A DNA stretch of 64,000 nucleotides from an uncultured Sphingomonas sp. (GTDB taxonomy: Bacteria > Pseudomonadota > Alphaproteobacteria > Sphingomonadales > Sphingomonadaceae), in the NCBI GenBank assembly GCA_913776045.1, contig CAJYOI010000023.1, positions 62,001 through 126,000 of the forward strand, written 5' to 3'. The notes beneath the pieces are model-generated. The model was given only the letters and a program-made list of their open reading frames with translations. It did no database searches and was not told where the DNA came from. The translations under genes and the position numbers were made by a program. This document shows, one piece after another, positions 29,135-38,464 of the stretch (positions within the stretch are counted from its first letter, which is position 1; every line of letters starts with the position of its first letter).

Positions 29135-29912
29135 ATGGCGCTTCGTTTCATCGACATCATCCCGGACTTCGCGCAGCACCTGCCGCGGCTGGGCGTAGAC
29201 CTCGGCAAGTCCGGGCAATTCGACGTCGACGAAGCGACATGGTTCGAAACTCCGGTCCCACTGTACGGCTGCAACATCTGGGACGCGCGTGCGGAGATCG
29301 GCGCCTTCACCTATTTCGCCGAGCGGTGCCGCTTCGCCAACGCGCGGATCGGCCGCTACGGCTCGATCGTCTCCGGCGGACAGATCGGCACGACTCAACA
29401 TCCGACCGATTGGCTGACGACATCACCGGTCGGTTACGTCCCCGATTTCTTCCACTTCGAACGCCATTTCACCGACGGTGGCGACGGCTGGAGTCGGGCA
29501 TTGCCGTTGCAGGACTATGATCTGCCCCCACACGACGATCGGCAACGACGTCTGGATCGGCACGAACAGCTATATCCGCGACGGCGTGACCATCGGCGAC
29601 GGTGTGATCGTCGCCGCGCACAGCGTCGTGACGCGCGACGTACCGCCCTACCCCATCGTCGGCAGCAGTCCGGCGCGAATCATCCGCTACCGCTTCTCGG
29701 ATGCCCTGATCGAGCGCTTTCAGGCCGTGGGCTGGTGGCGGTGCAATCTGCTCGACATTCCGACGATCGACCTCAGCGATGCCGAATCGGCCGTCTCCCA
29801 CCTCGAAGACGCCATCCCCGCCGGTACGCTGAACGGTTATGCGTCGACGCCGATCAATCTGCTCGCCGAGCACCAGAGATACACTGCTATCCGGGCATCA
29901 ATGGCAGCCTGA
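29135..29912 (+). pseudogene. Frameshifted CatB-type hexapeptide acetyltransferase
   Basis: The first frame (29135 to about 29524) encodes FIDIIPDFAQHLPRLGVDLG, then left-handed beta-helix repeats with GAFTYFAERCRF. The family then continues in the next frame with [30 protein letters not shown] and [17 protein letters not shown] up to the stop at 29912. The switch falls at a run of five C (29525-29529); four C would restore one frame of about 258 codons with no other defect. This family (xenobiotic O-acetyltransferases) acetylates diverse hydroxyl groups. It is either a recent pseudogene, a phase-variable gene or a sequencing error in the homopolymer. Confidence 0.75.
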
Positions 29913-29949
29913 CCTTGCGAGAGGCGGGCGGCGCTGCGATGCTGGCGTC

Positions 29950-30966
29950 ATGACCGACCTCGACGACTTCATCGCCGGCCTGCCCAAGGCCGAACTCCAC
30001 CTGCATATCGAAGGCAGCCTGGAGCCCGAACTGATGTTCGCGCTGGCCAAGCGCAACGGCATCGCGATCCCCTATGCCTCCGTCGAGGACGTGCGCGCGG
30101 CGTACGACTTCTCGAATTTGCAGGACTTCCTCGACATCTATTACGCCGGGGCCGACGTGCTGCGGACGCGTGCGGACTTCCGCGACCTCGCCACCGCCTA
30201 TTTCGATCGGGTCGCGCTGGACGGCGTGGTCCATGCTGAGATATTCTTCGATCCCCAGACTCATACCGACCGCGGGATCGCGATGGCCGACGTGGTCGAG
30301 GGACTGTGCGACGGCATGACGGAGGCCGAGGCAAAGCACGGCATCAGCTCCAAGCTGATCCTCTGCTTCCTGCGCCATCTGAGCGAAGATGCCGCGTTCG
30401 AAACGCTGGCGGCGGCCGAGCCGTGGCTCGACCGTATCGCCGGCGTGGGACTCGATTCGTCGGAGGTCGGCCATCCGCCCGCAAAATTCGAGCGCGTCTT
30501 CGCCGCCGCCCGCGCCAAGGGCCTCAAGCTGGTTGCGCATGCCGGCGAAGAAGGACCGCCGGAATATGTCGCCGAGGCGCTCGACCTGCTCCACATCGAC
30601 CGGCTCGACCACGGCAACCGCAGCCTGGAAGACCCTGCGCTGACCGCCCGCCTCGCGCGCCAGGGCATGACGCTGACCGTCTGCCCGCTGTCGAACGTCA
30701 AGCTGTGCAATGTGCCGTCGATCGACGTCCACCCAATCGACCGGATGCTCGACCTGGGCCTGCGCGCCACGGTCAATTCGGATGACCCGGCCTATTTCGG
30801 CGGCTATATCGGTGAGAATTTCCGCGCGGCGACGAAGGGCCGCAATCTCGACACGCGCCAGCTGGCGACGCTGGCGCGCAACAGCTTCCTCGGCTCGTTC
30901 CTCGACGACGCCGCAGTCGCCGGTCACCTCGCGAAGATCGACGCCTATGTCGAGGCGCACGCATGA
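29950..30966 (+). CDS. Adenosine deaminase-family protein, probably adenine deaminase
   Basis: 338 residues, a zinc-dependent (beta/alpha)8 amidohydrolase. Zinc and catalytic residues are visible: HLHIEGS (His17, His19), HAGEEG, and the Asp pair in VNSDDPAYFGG. IEGSLEPEL, YYAGADVL, DPQTHTDRG, GLDSSEVGHPP and CPLSNVKLC fit the bacterial adenine aminohydrolase branch (as in the Pseudomonas enzyme) better than classical adenosine deaminase. It would convert adenine to hypoxanthine. The stop overlaps the phosphoribosyltransferase start by four bases, which supports a salvage role. Substrate is inferred. Confidence 0.88.
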   Translation: MTDLDDFIAGLPKAELHLHIEGSLEPELMFALAKRNGIAIPYASVEDVRAAYDFSNLQDFLDIYYAGADVLRTRADFRDLATAYFDRVALDGVVHAEIFFDPQTHTDRGIAMADVVEGLCDGMTEAEAKHGISSKLILCFLRHLSEDAAFETLAAAEPWLDRIAGVGLDSSEVGHPPAKFERVFAAARAKGLKLVAHAGEEGPPEYVAEALDLLHIDRLDHGNRSLEDPALTARLARQGMTLTVCPLSNVKLCNVPSIDVHPIDRMLDLGLRATVNSDDPAYFGGYIGENFRAATKGRNLDTRQLATLARNSFLGSFLDDAAVAGHLAKIDAYVEAHA

Positions 30967-31484
30967 GCACGCCCAAGCTGACGCCGATCACCCACGACGA
31001 CTTTCTGGCATCGGTCGCGGCGCTGGCCGACACGCTGCGCGGCGATGCCTGGCAGGCGCAACTGCTGGTCGGCGTCGGCCGCGGCGGGCTGGTGCCGGCG
31101 GTGTTCCTGAGCCACGCGACCGGCCTGCCGATGGTGTCGATCGATTTTTCGACGCCGATCCCCGAATTCAACGCCGCGCTGATCGCGACGCTCGCCAAAC
31201 GCACGCGGGAGGGCGAACGGCTGGTGTTCGTCGAGGACATCAATGATTCGGGCCGCACCATCGCTGCGATCCGCAAACAGCTGGCCGCCGAAGGTGCCGA
31301 TGCGCAGAACGCGCGGTTCGCGGTGATGGTCGACAACGTCGTGTCCGATCAGCGGATCGACTATGCCTGGCGCCAGATCGATCGCACGGTGACCAAGGAC
31401 TGGTTCGTCTTCCCGTGGGAAGCCGTGGCGCCCAAGGCCGCGGTCCTCGACGACGCGGCCGAGGTTCCCGAACGCATCGCCTGA
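30963..31484 (+). CDS. Purine-type phosphoribosyltransferase
   Basis: 173 residues with the type I PRTase fold. The PRPP-binding motif is LVFVEDINDSGRT at 88-99 and an upstream VGVGRGGLVPA loop is present. Such proteins convert hypoxanthine, xanthine or guanine plus PRPP to the nucleotide. Coupling (ATGA) to the adenine deaminase suggests it uses the hypoxanthine formed there to make IMP. The base specificity cannot be decided from sequence alone; a xanthine-guanine type is the main alternative. Confidence 0.85.
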   Translation: MSTPKLTPITHDDFLASVAALADTLRGDAWQAQLLVGVGRGGLVPAVFLSHATGLPMVSIDFSTPIPEFNAALIATLAKRTREGERLVFVEDINDSGRTIAAIRKQLAAEGADAQNARFAVMVDNVVSDQRIDYAWRQIDRTVTKDWFVFPWEAVAPKAAVLDDAAEVPERIA

Positions 31485-31628
31485 TCGCGATTGCGCCACG
31501 TTCAGCCGCGCGAAAGCGAAGCTGGCCTACGGTTTGCACCAAGGCGTACCGCGCGGAGCCAAAGGCCGGGCGGGACGTTTCAGAAACAAACGGGTCGTCC
31601 GTCTTGGAGCGGCCCGGTGGAGGTTCCT

Positions 31629-32243
31629 ATGCGTGCCAAGACGTTCCTTTCTCGACGACGGGCGATGATGGCGGCGGTGCTCGCCGGCGCGACGACTCTC
31701 GCCGCCTGCGCGGGTCCGACGCCCTATCGACCCGCCACCGGCTACGGTTTCAACCGCACCGGCTATTTCGACCAGCAGATCGAGCGTGACCGCTTCCGCG
31801 TGTCGTTCGCCGGCAACAGTTACACGTCGCGCGACACCGTCGAGCGGTACCTGCTGTTCCGCGCGGCCGAATTGACGCTGCAGTCGGGCAACGACTATTT
31901 CGTCATGGCTGACCGCGACACCGACAAGCAGACGCGCACGTACACCACGCCTGGCATCGGCGGGTTCGGGCCGTACGGCGGGTTCGGTGGCTTCGGCTAT
32001 TGGGGTCCGTCGTGGCGCTACTATGGCCGCGGCTTCGGCTGGCGCGCCTGGGATCCGTTCTGGGGCGACCCCTTCTGGGATCGCGGCGTCGATGTCCGCA
32101 CCGTCGAGCGGTACGAGGCCATGGCCGAGATCATCGTCGGCAAGGGCGGCAAGCCGGCGAACAACGTCCGCGCGTTCGACGCCCGCGACGTGATCGATCG
32201 CCTGGGTCCGACGATCCGCGTGCCGGAGGATCAGCGCCGCTAA
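31629..32243 (+). CDS. CC0125/CC1285-type lipoprotein
   Basis: 204 residues. A lipoprotein signal is clear: RR, hydrophobic stretch, and lipobox LAAC with Cys27. The mature part has TPYRPATGYGFNRTGYFDQQ, then RDRFRVSFAGNSYTSRDTVERYLLFRAAELT, typical of the alphaproteobacterial family named after Caulobacter CC0125 and CC1285. A Gly- and aromatic-rich stretch (about 105-155, with GGFGYWGPSWRYYGRGF) interrupts it. Function unknown; probably outer membrane or periplasmic side. GGAGG precedes the ATG at 31629 and a terminator follows. Confidence 0.82.
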   Translation: MRAKTFLSRRRAMMAAVLAGATTLAACAGPTPYRPATGYGFNRTGYFDQQIERDRFRVSFAGNSYTSRDTVERYLLFRAAELTLQSGNDYFVMADRDTDKQTRTYTTPGIGGFGPYGGFGGFGYWGPSWRYYGRGFGWRAWDPFWGDPFWDRGVDVRTVERYEAMAEIIVGKGGKPANNVRAFDARDVIDRLGPTIRVPEDQRR

Positions 32244-32265
32244 GCGGACTGGTTCTGGCCAAGTA

Positions 32266-32301
32266 AAAGGGCCGCGTACCCCCGGGTGCGCGGCCCTTTT
32301 T
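32266..32301. terminator. Intrinsic terminator, probably bidirectional
   Basis: GGGCCGCG (32269-32276) pairs with CGCGGCCC (32289-32296), with further GTAC/GTGC pairing toward the loop, followed by TTTTT (32297-32301). On the other strand it is followed by TTTTACTT, so it may also end secA transcripts arriving from the right. It lies 22 bases after the lipoprotein stop. Confidence 0.85.
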
Positions 32302-32320
32302 GATTCCGATCAAAGCTTTC

Positions 32321-32414
32321 GTTCGCCCTGGGCTTGCCGTGGGGCTGCCGTTCCTCGAGCCCCCGATCGTTCCGAGAGAAGGAAGTGCGGTGCGTCGCCA
32401 AGCTCAGCACGAAC
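32321..32414. repeat. Inverted repeat of the TTCG...CTTG type
   Basis: The left arm GTTCGCCCTGGGCTTGCCG (32321-32339) and the right arm CGTCGCCAAGCTCAGCACGAAC (32393-32414) are diverged reverse complements. The sequence resembles the CTTCGACAAGCTC element at 17261-17290. It sits between the terminator and the secA stop. Confidence 0.5.
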
Positions 32415-32438
32415 GGGGGAAAATAGTCCGGTGTGCCC

Positions 32439-35198
32439 TCAGACCAGCGCCCCGTGGCAATGCTTGTACTTCAGCCCCGACCCGCAGGGGCACGGCGCGT
32501 TGCGATTGACCACGCCCTTCCAGCTTTCCGGATCCTCGCCGACTTCCGCGCCGGTCGGCTGCGGGATCGACAGCGGCGGCAGGCCGGAGTTGATGAGTCC
32601 CCGCGTGCCCGCGTCCCAATCGGCCGAATTATCCTCGCCGGTGAACGGATCGATGTGGCTGGTGATGAAATCGGGCAGCTCGGGTAATGAAGCAAAGTCG
32701 CCGAATTCCTCCATCTGCGGCGCCATGCGGAACTGGGCGTAGGCAAGCGTCCGCGTGACGTCCTCGCGAATGTTGTCGAGCATCCGCTCGAACATCGCGA
32801 AGGCTTCCTGCTTGTATTCGTTGATCGGCGTCTTCTGCGCGTAGGCGCGCAGGTGGACGACCTGGCGCAGCGCGTCGAGCATCGCGAGATGCTCCTTCCA
32901 GTGGTGATCCAGGTTCTGGAGCAGGATCGACTTCTCGATTCCGGTCCAGGTTTCGCTGTCGAGTTCCTTCGCCTTGTCCTCGATGACCGTGTCGGCGGCG
33001 GCCAACAGGCGCTCCTCGATCGTCTGGGGCTCGATTCCCTCTTCCTTTGCCCATTCCTCGACAGGAACATCGACGTTCAGCTGCTCGACCGCCTGCGTAT
33101 TGAGCTGCTCGAGGTTCCACTGTTCCGGATAGGTATCGGGCGGGATGGCGCCGCCGACGATCGCGTTGACCGTCGCCACGCGCATGTCGACCACGACGTC
33201 GCCGACCGTGTCCGCGTCCATGATGTCGGCGCGCTGTTCGTAGATGACTTTGCGCTGGTCGTTCATCACGTCGTCGTATTCGACGACCTGCTTGCGGATG
33301 TCGTAGTTGCGCGCCTCGACCTTCTTCTGTGCGGTTTCGATCGCCTTGGTCAGCCACTTGCTGCCGATCGCCTCTCCGTCGCCGATGTTCGACCGCATCA
33401 TCTTGGCGAACAGGGTGTCCGGGCCGAAGATGCGCAGCAGGTCGTCGTCGAGGCTCAGGTAGAAGCGGCTGAGACCCGGGTCGCCCTGACGGCCCGAACG
33501 GCCGCGCAGCTGGTTGTCGATGCGGCGGCTTTCATGACGTTCGGTGCCCAGCACGAACAGACCGCCCGCGGCGATTACCTTCTGACGCTCGGCTTCGACC
33601 TCGGCCTCGATCGTGGCGATGGCGGCATCGCGCTCGGGCCCTTCGACCATGTCGCGCAGCTCGTCCTCGATGCGGAACTCGGCGTTACCACCGAGCTTGA
33701 TGTCCGTTCCGCGGCCGGCCATGTTTGTCGAAACCGTCACGGCGCCCAAACGCCCCGCCTGCGCGACGATATGGGCTTCGCTCTCGTGAAAGCGGGCGTT
33801 CAGCACCTCATGGGCGACGCCTTCCTGCTTCAGGAATTCGCTCAGCAGTTCGGACTTTTCGATCGATACGGTGCCGACCAGCACCGGCTGGCCCTTTTCC
33901 GAATGCTCGCGGATGCGTTTGGCGATCGCGCGGAACTTGTCCTGCGTGTCCTTGTAGAATTCGTCTTCCTCGTCGATGCGCTGGACCGGCACGTTGGTCG
34001 GGATCGACACGACGTTCATCTTGTAGATGTCGTAGAATTCCGGCGCCTCGGTCGCGGCGGTACCGGTCATGCCCGACAGCTTCGGGTACATGCGGAAATA
34101 ATTCTGGAAGGTGATCGACGCGAGCGTCTGGTTTTCGGGCTCGATCTGGACACCTTCCTTGGCCTCGACCGCCTGGTGCAGGCCGTCCGACCAGCGACGC
34201 CCGTCCATCATGCGGCCGGTGAATTCGTCGATGATGACGACCTTGCCGTCCTTCACGATGTAATCGGTATCGCGCTTGAACATCTTGTTCGCGCGCAGCG
34301 CCTGGTTCGTGTGGTGGACGACCTGGGTGTTCTCGAAATCGTAGAGGTTGGCGCCCTGGAGCAGCCCGGCCGCCTCCAGCATGCGCTCGACGCGCTCGGT
34401 GCCGTCCTCGGTCAGGATGATCGACTTCTGCTTCTCGTCCTTCTCGTAATCGTCCTCGCCCAGCTGCTTCACGACCGCATCGACCTGGATGTACAATTCG
34501 GACTTGTCATCGGTTGGGCCCGAGATGATCAGCGGGGTGCGCGCTTCGTCGATCAGGATCGAATCGACCTCGTCGACGATCGCATAGGCGAACGGTCGCT
34601 GGACCATCGACGCGCGGTCGTACTTCATATTGTCGCGCAGATAGTCGAAGCCGAATTCGTTGTTCGTGCCGTAGGTGATGTCGGCATGATACGCCGCGCG
34701 GCGCTCGTGATCGGCCAGGTTCGGCACGATCACGCCGGTGGTCAGCCCCAGGAAACCGTAGAGCCTGCCCATCTGCTCGGCGTCGCGACGGGCGAGATAG
34801 TCGTTCACCGTGACGACGTGGACGCCCTCGCCCGGCAGCGCATTGAGATAGACGGCGAGCGTCGCGACCAGCGTCTTGCCCTCACCCGTCTTCATCTCAG
34901 CGATCTCGCCGCGGTGAAGCACGATGCCGCCGACCATCTGCACGTCGAAGTGCCGCATGCCGAGCGTGCGGACCGACGCCTCACGGACGGTCGCGAACGC
35001 TTCCGGCAGGATCGAATCAATCTTCTCGCCCGCCGCCAGCCGCTCGCGGAAGCGCACGGTCTGCTGCGCCAGATCGTCGTCCGACATCGCCTGGAGCGTA
35101 GGTTCGAACGCGGCAATCCTGTCGGTGATCGACTTCAGCGATTTGACGTAACGGTCGTTGGACGATCCGAAGAGCGACTTGGCAAGTCCGCCGAACAT
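32439..35198 (-). CDS. secA: Preprotein translocase ATPase SecA
   Basis: Motor that drives unfolded proteins through SecYEG. 919 residues, full length. Walker A is TGEGKT (Gly105-Thr109), followed by the DEAD-like [19 protein letters not shown], a preprotein cross-linking region, [14 protein letters not shown] and the helical scaffold. The C-terminal zinc motif is [14 protein letters not shown], which binds SecB. The ATG at 35198 precedes [14 protein letters not shown], the usual N-terminus. It is read toward the inverted repeat and terminator at its 3' side. Confidence 0.97.
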   Translation of the reverse strand: MFGGLAKSLFGSSNDRYVKSLKSITDRIAAFEPTLQAMSDDDLAQQTVRFRERLAAGEKIDSILPEAFATVREASVRTLGMRHFDVQMVGGIVLHRGEIAEMKTGEGKTLVATLAVYLNALPGEGVHVVTVNDYLARRDAEQMGRLYGFLGLTTGVIVPNLADHERRAAYHADITYGTNNEFGFDYLRDNMKYDRASMVQRPFAYAIVDEVDSILIDEARTPLIISGPTDDKSELYIQVDAVVKQLGEDDYEKDEKQKSIILTEDGTERVERMLEAAGLLQGANLYDFENTQVVHHTNQALRANKMFKRDTDYIVKDGKVVIIDEFTGRMMDGRRWSDGLHQAVEAKEGVQIEPENQTLASITFQNYFRMYPKLSGMTGTAATEAPEFYDIYKMNVVSIPTNVPVQRIDEEDEFYKDTQDKFRAIAKRIREHSEKGQPVLVGTVSIEKSELLSEFLKQEGVAHEVLNARFHESEAHIVAQAGRLGAVTVSTNMAGRGTDIKLGGNAEFRIEDELRDMVEGPERDAAIATIEAEVEAERQKVIAAGGLFVLGTERHESRRIDNQLRGRSGRQGDPGLSRFYLSLDDDLLRIFGPDTLFAKMMRSNIGDGEAIGSKWLTKAIETAQKKVEARNYDIRKQVVEYDDVMNDQRKVIYEQRADIMDADTVGDVVVDMRVATVNAIVGGAIPPDTYPEQWNLEQLNTQAVEQLNVDVPVEEWAKEEGIEPQTIEERLLAAADTVIEDKAKELDSETWTGIEKSILLQNLDHHWKEHLAMLDALRQVVHLRAYAQKTPINEYKQEAFAMFERMLDNIREDVTRTLAYAQFRMAPQMEEFGDFASLPELPDFITSHIDPFTGEDNSADWDAGTRGLINSGLPPLSIPQPTGAEVGEDPESWKGVVNRNAPCPCGSGLKYKHCHGALV

Positions 35199-35306
35199 GG
35201 CTGTATCCTTGAAAATAGGTGCACGGCCGCACGCGGGGCCGCAGGAAAACGGATGATGGAAGGGGGGGCAGCCTTGCGCACATGCGGCGCCGGGCCGCCG
35301 GGCGCG

Positions 35307-35594
35307 TTATTCGCGCCGACGCTCCGGCGCGACGGGACGCAGCGCGTCGAGCGCGCGGGTGAGATCCAGGATCAACGGGGCCGGGGTGACATACCCATCA
35401 GGCCGTGGCGCGACCGACCGGACCGCAGCCGGCGCCACCGCCTGCACCGCCGCGACGACCTGACTCGCCTCGACCCCGGCCCGCACACGCGCATCGACCG
35501 CGCGACCGACCCCGGTCAGCGCCGACAGCATGGCAGTCAGGAGGAGGAACAGGTTCAAGCGCGGCTTTCCGTCAGATGCATGGCCCCACGCCAT
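35307..35594 (-). CDS. Small hypothetical protein with one hydrophobic segment
   Basis: About 95 residues from the ATG at 35594. A hydrophobic stretch (LNLFLLLTAMLSALTGVG, about 15-32) could be a signal peptide or anchor; the rest is Ala/Val-rich with a basic, Pro-containing tail ending APERRRE. No clear ribosome-binding site is visible and I do not recognise it. It lies upstream of secA on the same strand (108 bases apart). It might be a chance frame. Confidence 0.4.
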   Translation of the reverse strand: MAWGHASDGKPRLNLFLLLTAMLSALTGVGRAVDARVRAGVEASQVVAAVQAVAPAAVRSVAPRPDGYVTPAPLILDLTRALDALRPVAPERRRE

Positions 35595-35661
35595 AGAAAC
35601 GCGCGCCGCCTGCGTCCAACCCTTTCGTGCAAGACTGGTTGCGACCGCACGACAGATCAAA

Positions 35662-36264
35662 TCACGGTAGGAACTCCGTCGTAAGCACGAAGCGCGGCCG
35701 CATGATCGCGCGGATCGGCTTGCCATTGCGCACGAATCCGGGCGTCTTGATTTTCCCGACCGGATAACCGGAGCACATATCATCCGCCGATTGCCCCTCC
35801 GACATTCGGCACGACGCCACCCTACCCTGCTCGTCGACAGTGATACCAGCTTCCATGACGTTCGGGGGGAAGGTGGCTCCGGTGACTTCGATCGGCCCCG
35901 TATCGTCCGACTCCAGTCTCCAGATAACGGACAGGGAATAGGTGGATGCGACCGTTATCCCGGTGGCGTCCCGCCGGGGTTCGAACGCTAACCGGGTCGT
36001 CGCGATCCTGCATGTGGCAGCATCGAGGCTGGCCGAAGCAGATGTCTTCACCACACAATCGGTGACCCGGCCTTCGGGACTGATGTTCACCACCACCGCG
36101 ACCCGCCCGCTTTCTCCCGCTTGGCGGGCGTCTGGCGGATAGTTGTCATAGCCGAACTACTCGGCTGGGTTCCCGTTCACCTGCGGCTTGCTCACGACGT
36201 CCTGACCGACGGCCGCGGACGAGGCCGGTAGAGCGGCAAAACCGATCATCTGACGATACGTCAT
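35662..36264 (-). pseudogene. TonB-C-like secreted protein interrupted by an in-frame TAG
   Basis: From ATG 36264 (after GGGGAG) the frame encodes a weak signal-like start, then VNGNPAE, a TAG at 36157-36159, then FGYDNYPPDARQAGESGRV and an open frame to 35662. The neighbour at 36274-37104 has NPSEWFSPENYPPEARRLG at the same place, so the TAG replaces a Trp codon (TGG to TAG). Without it the protein would have 200 residues with a TonB C-terminal-like domain (YPPxAR...GRV, then VVNISPEGRVTDCVV). No other disruption is seen, so the change looks recent. A protein restarted inside the domain would lack a signal peptide. Confidence 0.85.
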
Positions 36265-36273
36265 CGCTCCCCT

Positions 36274-37104
36274 CTATTTCTTGGCCGCCGGGGCGTTACC
36301 GGACCGCCTGACGACGTAAATGGTCATGACCGCCCACGTCGTCTTGGGAAGACCCCTCTCGTTTCGAACGGTCCCCAATTCAGCGCCCATGAACGGACAC
36401 GGTGGCAGATGTTCAAACCCGCGCTGTTCGATCAACTCACAATCGATGACCTTGCCGACTTCGTTGACGAAGACCTTGTTGACCCTCAGCATCACGACGT
36501 CAGCCCCGCGCGGCAGCGCCTGATCGGTTTCCGACGTCTCACCGAAACGGACGATCTTGCCGAACTCAAGGGTGTGGGCAGCCTGGCTTTCAGACAGGAT
36601 TGCGACCATTGCGGCAACATCCGGCGGGCATCGCCCGGTCGCGGGAATGTCGTCACCGCGACACATCACCGGGTTTCCGCTTGCGGAAACATCGACCTCC
36701 ACCACCTGCTTGCCCTCGGAAAGGTCCGCGTCTTCAAGCGCCCATTTGACGGCCAACGGATAATCGCTCGCAATCGGTCGGCCGCGACGGTCGGTCGCCG
36801 GATTAAATCGCCCCTTGGTGCGCACGACGCTGCAGGTGCCCTCGTCCAACAGGCTGCTGCCGCTGCTTTTCGTGACGATGCAATCGACCACGGCCCCCGC
36901 CGCATCGATCTTCAGCAGGGCCAGCACGCGTCCCTCGATGCCTAGCCGCCTGGCCTCCGGCGGGTAATTTTCGGGGGAGAACCACTCACTCGGATTGCCC
37001 TTCACCCCCGCACTCTTTCCGCCGCGGGTCTGGCCGTCCGCCGGCGGCAGGCTCGCCAAGGCGACCGCTACCGCCATCACTATGCCGAAGCTCTTCATTT
37101 GCAT
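36274..37104 (-). CDS. Secreted TonB C-terminal-like domain protein
   Basis: 276 residues with a signal peptide (KSFGIVMAVAVALASLPPADG). Residues about 45-125 match the TonB C-terminal fold pattern: NYPPEARRLGIEGRV, KIDAAGAVVDC, SSGSSLLDEGTC, RFNPATDRRGRP. A second, looser copy may follow (with DVSASGNPVMC and CPPDVAA). There is no membrane anchor and no Pro-rich spanning arm, so it is unlikely to act as a classical energy transducer. It is directly upstream of the interrupted paralog, nine bases apart, and the two would form one operon. Function unknown. Confidence 0.7.
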   Translation of the reverse strand: MQMKSFGIVMAVAVALASLPPADGQTRGGKSAGVKGNPSEWFSPENYPPEARRLGIEGRVLALLKIDAAGAVVDCIVTKSSGSSLLDEGTCSVVRTKGRFNPATDRRGRPIASDYPLAVKWALEDADLSEGKQVVEVDVSASGNPVMCRGDDIPATGRCPPDVAAMVAILSESQAAHTLEFGKIVRFGETSETDQALPRGADVVMLRVNKVFVNEVGKVIDCELIEQRGFEHLPPCPFMGAELGTVRNERGLPKTTWAVMTIYVVRRSGNAPAAKK

Positions 37105-37234
37105 CCCCGACCGTGCATGGATCGCCCCATCTCCAGGCTAGCGCCACATCCGCACTATCGCCACGCGAGATTGGACTATCCTGACGTCCGCTTTCGACTT
37201 GGCCCGATCGATCGAGCGATCTAAGCGCCACCCC

Positions 37235-38464
37235 ATGTCCGACACCCGCTCCCCGCTCGCCCCCGCTACCCTGCCCGACCTGCCCGAAATCCCCGGCGTC
37301 GTCCGCCGCGTGGCGCGGGCGCGGTACAAGGCGTGGGATCGGTGCGATCTGACTTATGTCGAGCTGGCCCCCGGCACGGCCGTCGCGGGCGTCACGACGC
37401 AAAGCAAATGTCCCTCGCCCGAAGTCGAATGGTGCCGCCGCGCGGTGGTGCTCGGCCGCGCGCGGGCACTGGTGGTGAACGCGGGCAATTCCAACGCCTT
37501 CACGGGAAATCGTGGTCGCGAGGCGGTCGAGGCGATCGCGGCGCGCACCGCGGTGCATCTCGACTGCGATCCGTCCGACGTGTTCGTCGCCTCGACCGGC
37601 GTCATCGGCGTGCCGCTACCGATCGACAAGGCCGAAGCGGGTCTCGACGCCGCCTATGCCGCTGAACCATGTTCGTGGGTCGCCGCGGCCGAGACGATCA
37701 TGACCACCGATACCTTCGCCAAGGTCGCGACGACCTCGGCGATCGTCGACGGGCGCCGCGTTGAGCTGGTCGGTATCATCAAGGGGTCCGGCATGATCGC
37801 GCCGGACATGGCGACGATGCTCGGCTTCATCTTCACCGACGCGGCCGTCACCCCTGAATTCCTGCAGGACGCGCTGTCGGCGGCGAACACCAGGACCTTC
37901 TCCTGCATCACGGTCGACAGCGACACCTCGACCAGCGATACCGTGCTCGCCTTCGCGACCGGCCAGGCCGGCAACGCGCCGATCGACGGCGAGGACAGCG
38001 ACGGCGCGGATGCCTTCGTGGCGGCGCTGGCCGACCTGTGCATGCAACTCGCCCATCTGGTCGTCCGCGACGGCGAAGGGGCGCAGAAGCTGATCGAAGT
38101 GACGGTCGAGGGCGCCGAGAGCGACCGATCCGCGCATCGCATCGCGATGAGCATCGCCAATTCGCCGCTGGTAAAGACCGCGATCGCCGGCGAGGACGCG
38201 AACTGGGGCCGCGTCGTCATGGCCGTCGGCAAGGCGGGCGAGCCGGCCGAGCGCGACAAGCTGTCGATCCGCTTCGGTACCACGCAGGTCGCGGAAAACG
38301 GCTTGGCGGTCACCGGCTATGACGAAGCGCCGGTCGCCGAACATCTGAAGGGCCGCGAGATCGAGATCGGCGTGGACCTGGGGCTGGGCGACGGTCGCGC
38401 GACGGTTTGGACCTGCGACCTGACCCATGGCTACATCAGCATCAACGCCGACTATCGTAGCTGA
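37235..38464 (+). CDS. argJ: Bifunctional ornithine acetyltransferase / N-acetylglutamate synthase
   Basis: Recycles the acetyl group in arginine synthesis by moving it from N-acetylornithine to glutamate. 409 residues from the ATG before SDTRSPLAP. The precursor cleaves itself before Thr194 in KGSGMIAPDMATMLGF to give two chains with Thr as nucleophile. AGNSNAFTG and ANSPLVKTA-like segments are present. Whether it also uses acetyl-CoA (bifunctional) or only acetylornithine cannot be told. Its TGA stop directly abuts the convergent gene's stop (TGATCA). Confidence 0.95.
   Translation: MSDTRSPLAPATLPDLPEIPGVVRRVARARYKAWDRCDLTYVELAPGTAVAGVTTQSKCPSPEVEWCRRAVVLGRARALVVNAGNSNAFTGNRGREAVEAIAARTAVHLDCDPSDVFVASTGVIGVPLPIDKAEAGLDAAYAAEPCSWVAAAETIMTTDTFAKVATTSAIVDGRRVELVGIIKGSGMIAPDMATMLGFIFTDAAVTPEFLQDALSAANTRTFSCITVDSDTSTSDTVLAFATGQAGNAPIDGEDSDGADAFVAALADLCMQLAHLVVRDGEGAQKLIEVTVEGAESDRSAHRIAMSIANSPLVKTAIAGEDANWGRVVMAVGKAGEPAERDKLSIRFGTTQVAENGLAVTGYDEAPVAEHLKGREIEIGVDLGLGDGRATVWTCDLTHGYISINADYRS

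Noticed and set aside
29005..29135. tRNA-Asn as an integration site of a genomic island
   Set aside because: No integrase gene or repeat of the tRNA 3' end is seen downstream, and the following genes are ordinary chromosomal genes.
32853..35684. A long open frame antisense to secA
   Set aside because: It is a shadow of the secA codons with repetitive Asp/Val/Leu/Arg composition and no domain; secA is intact on the other strand.
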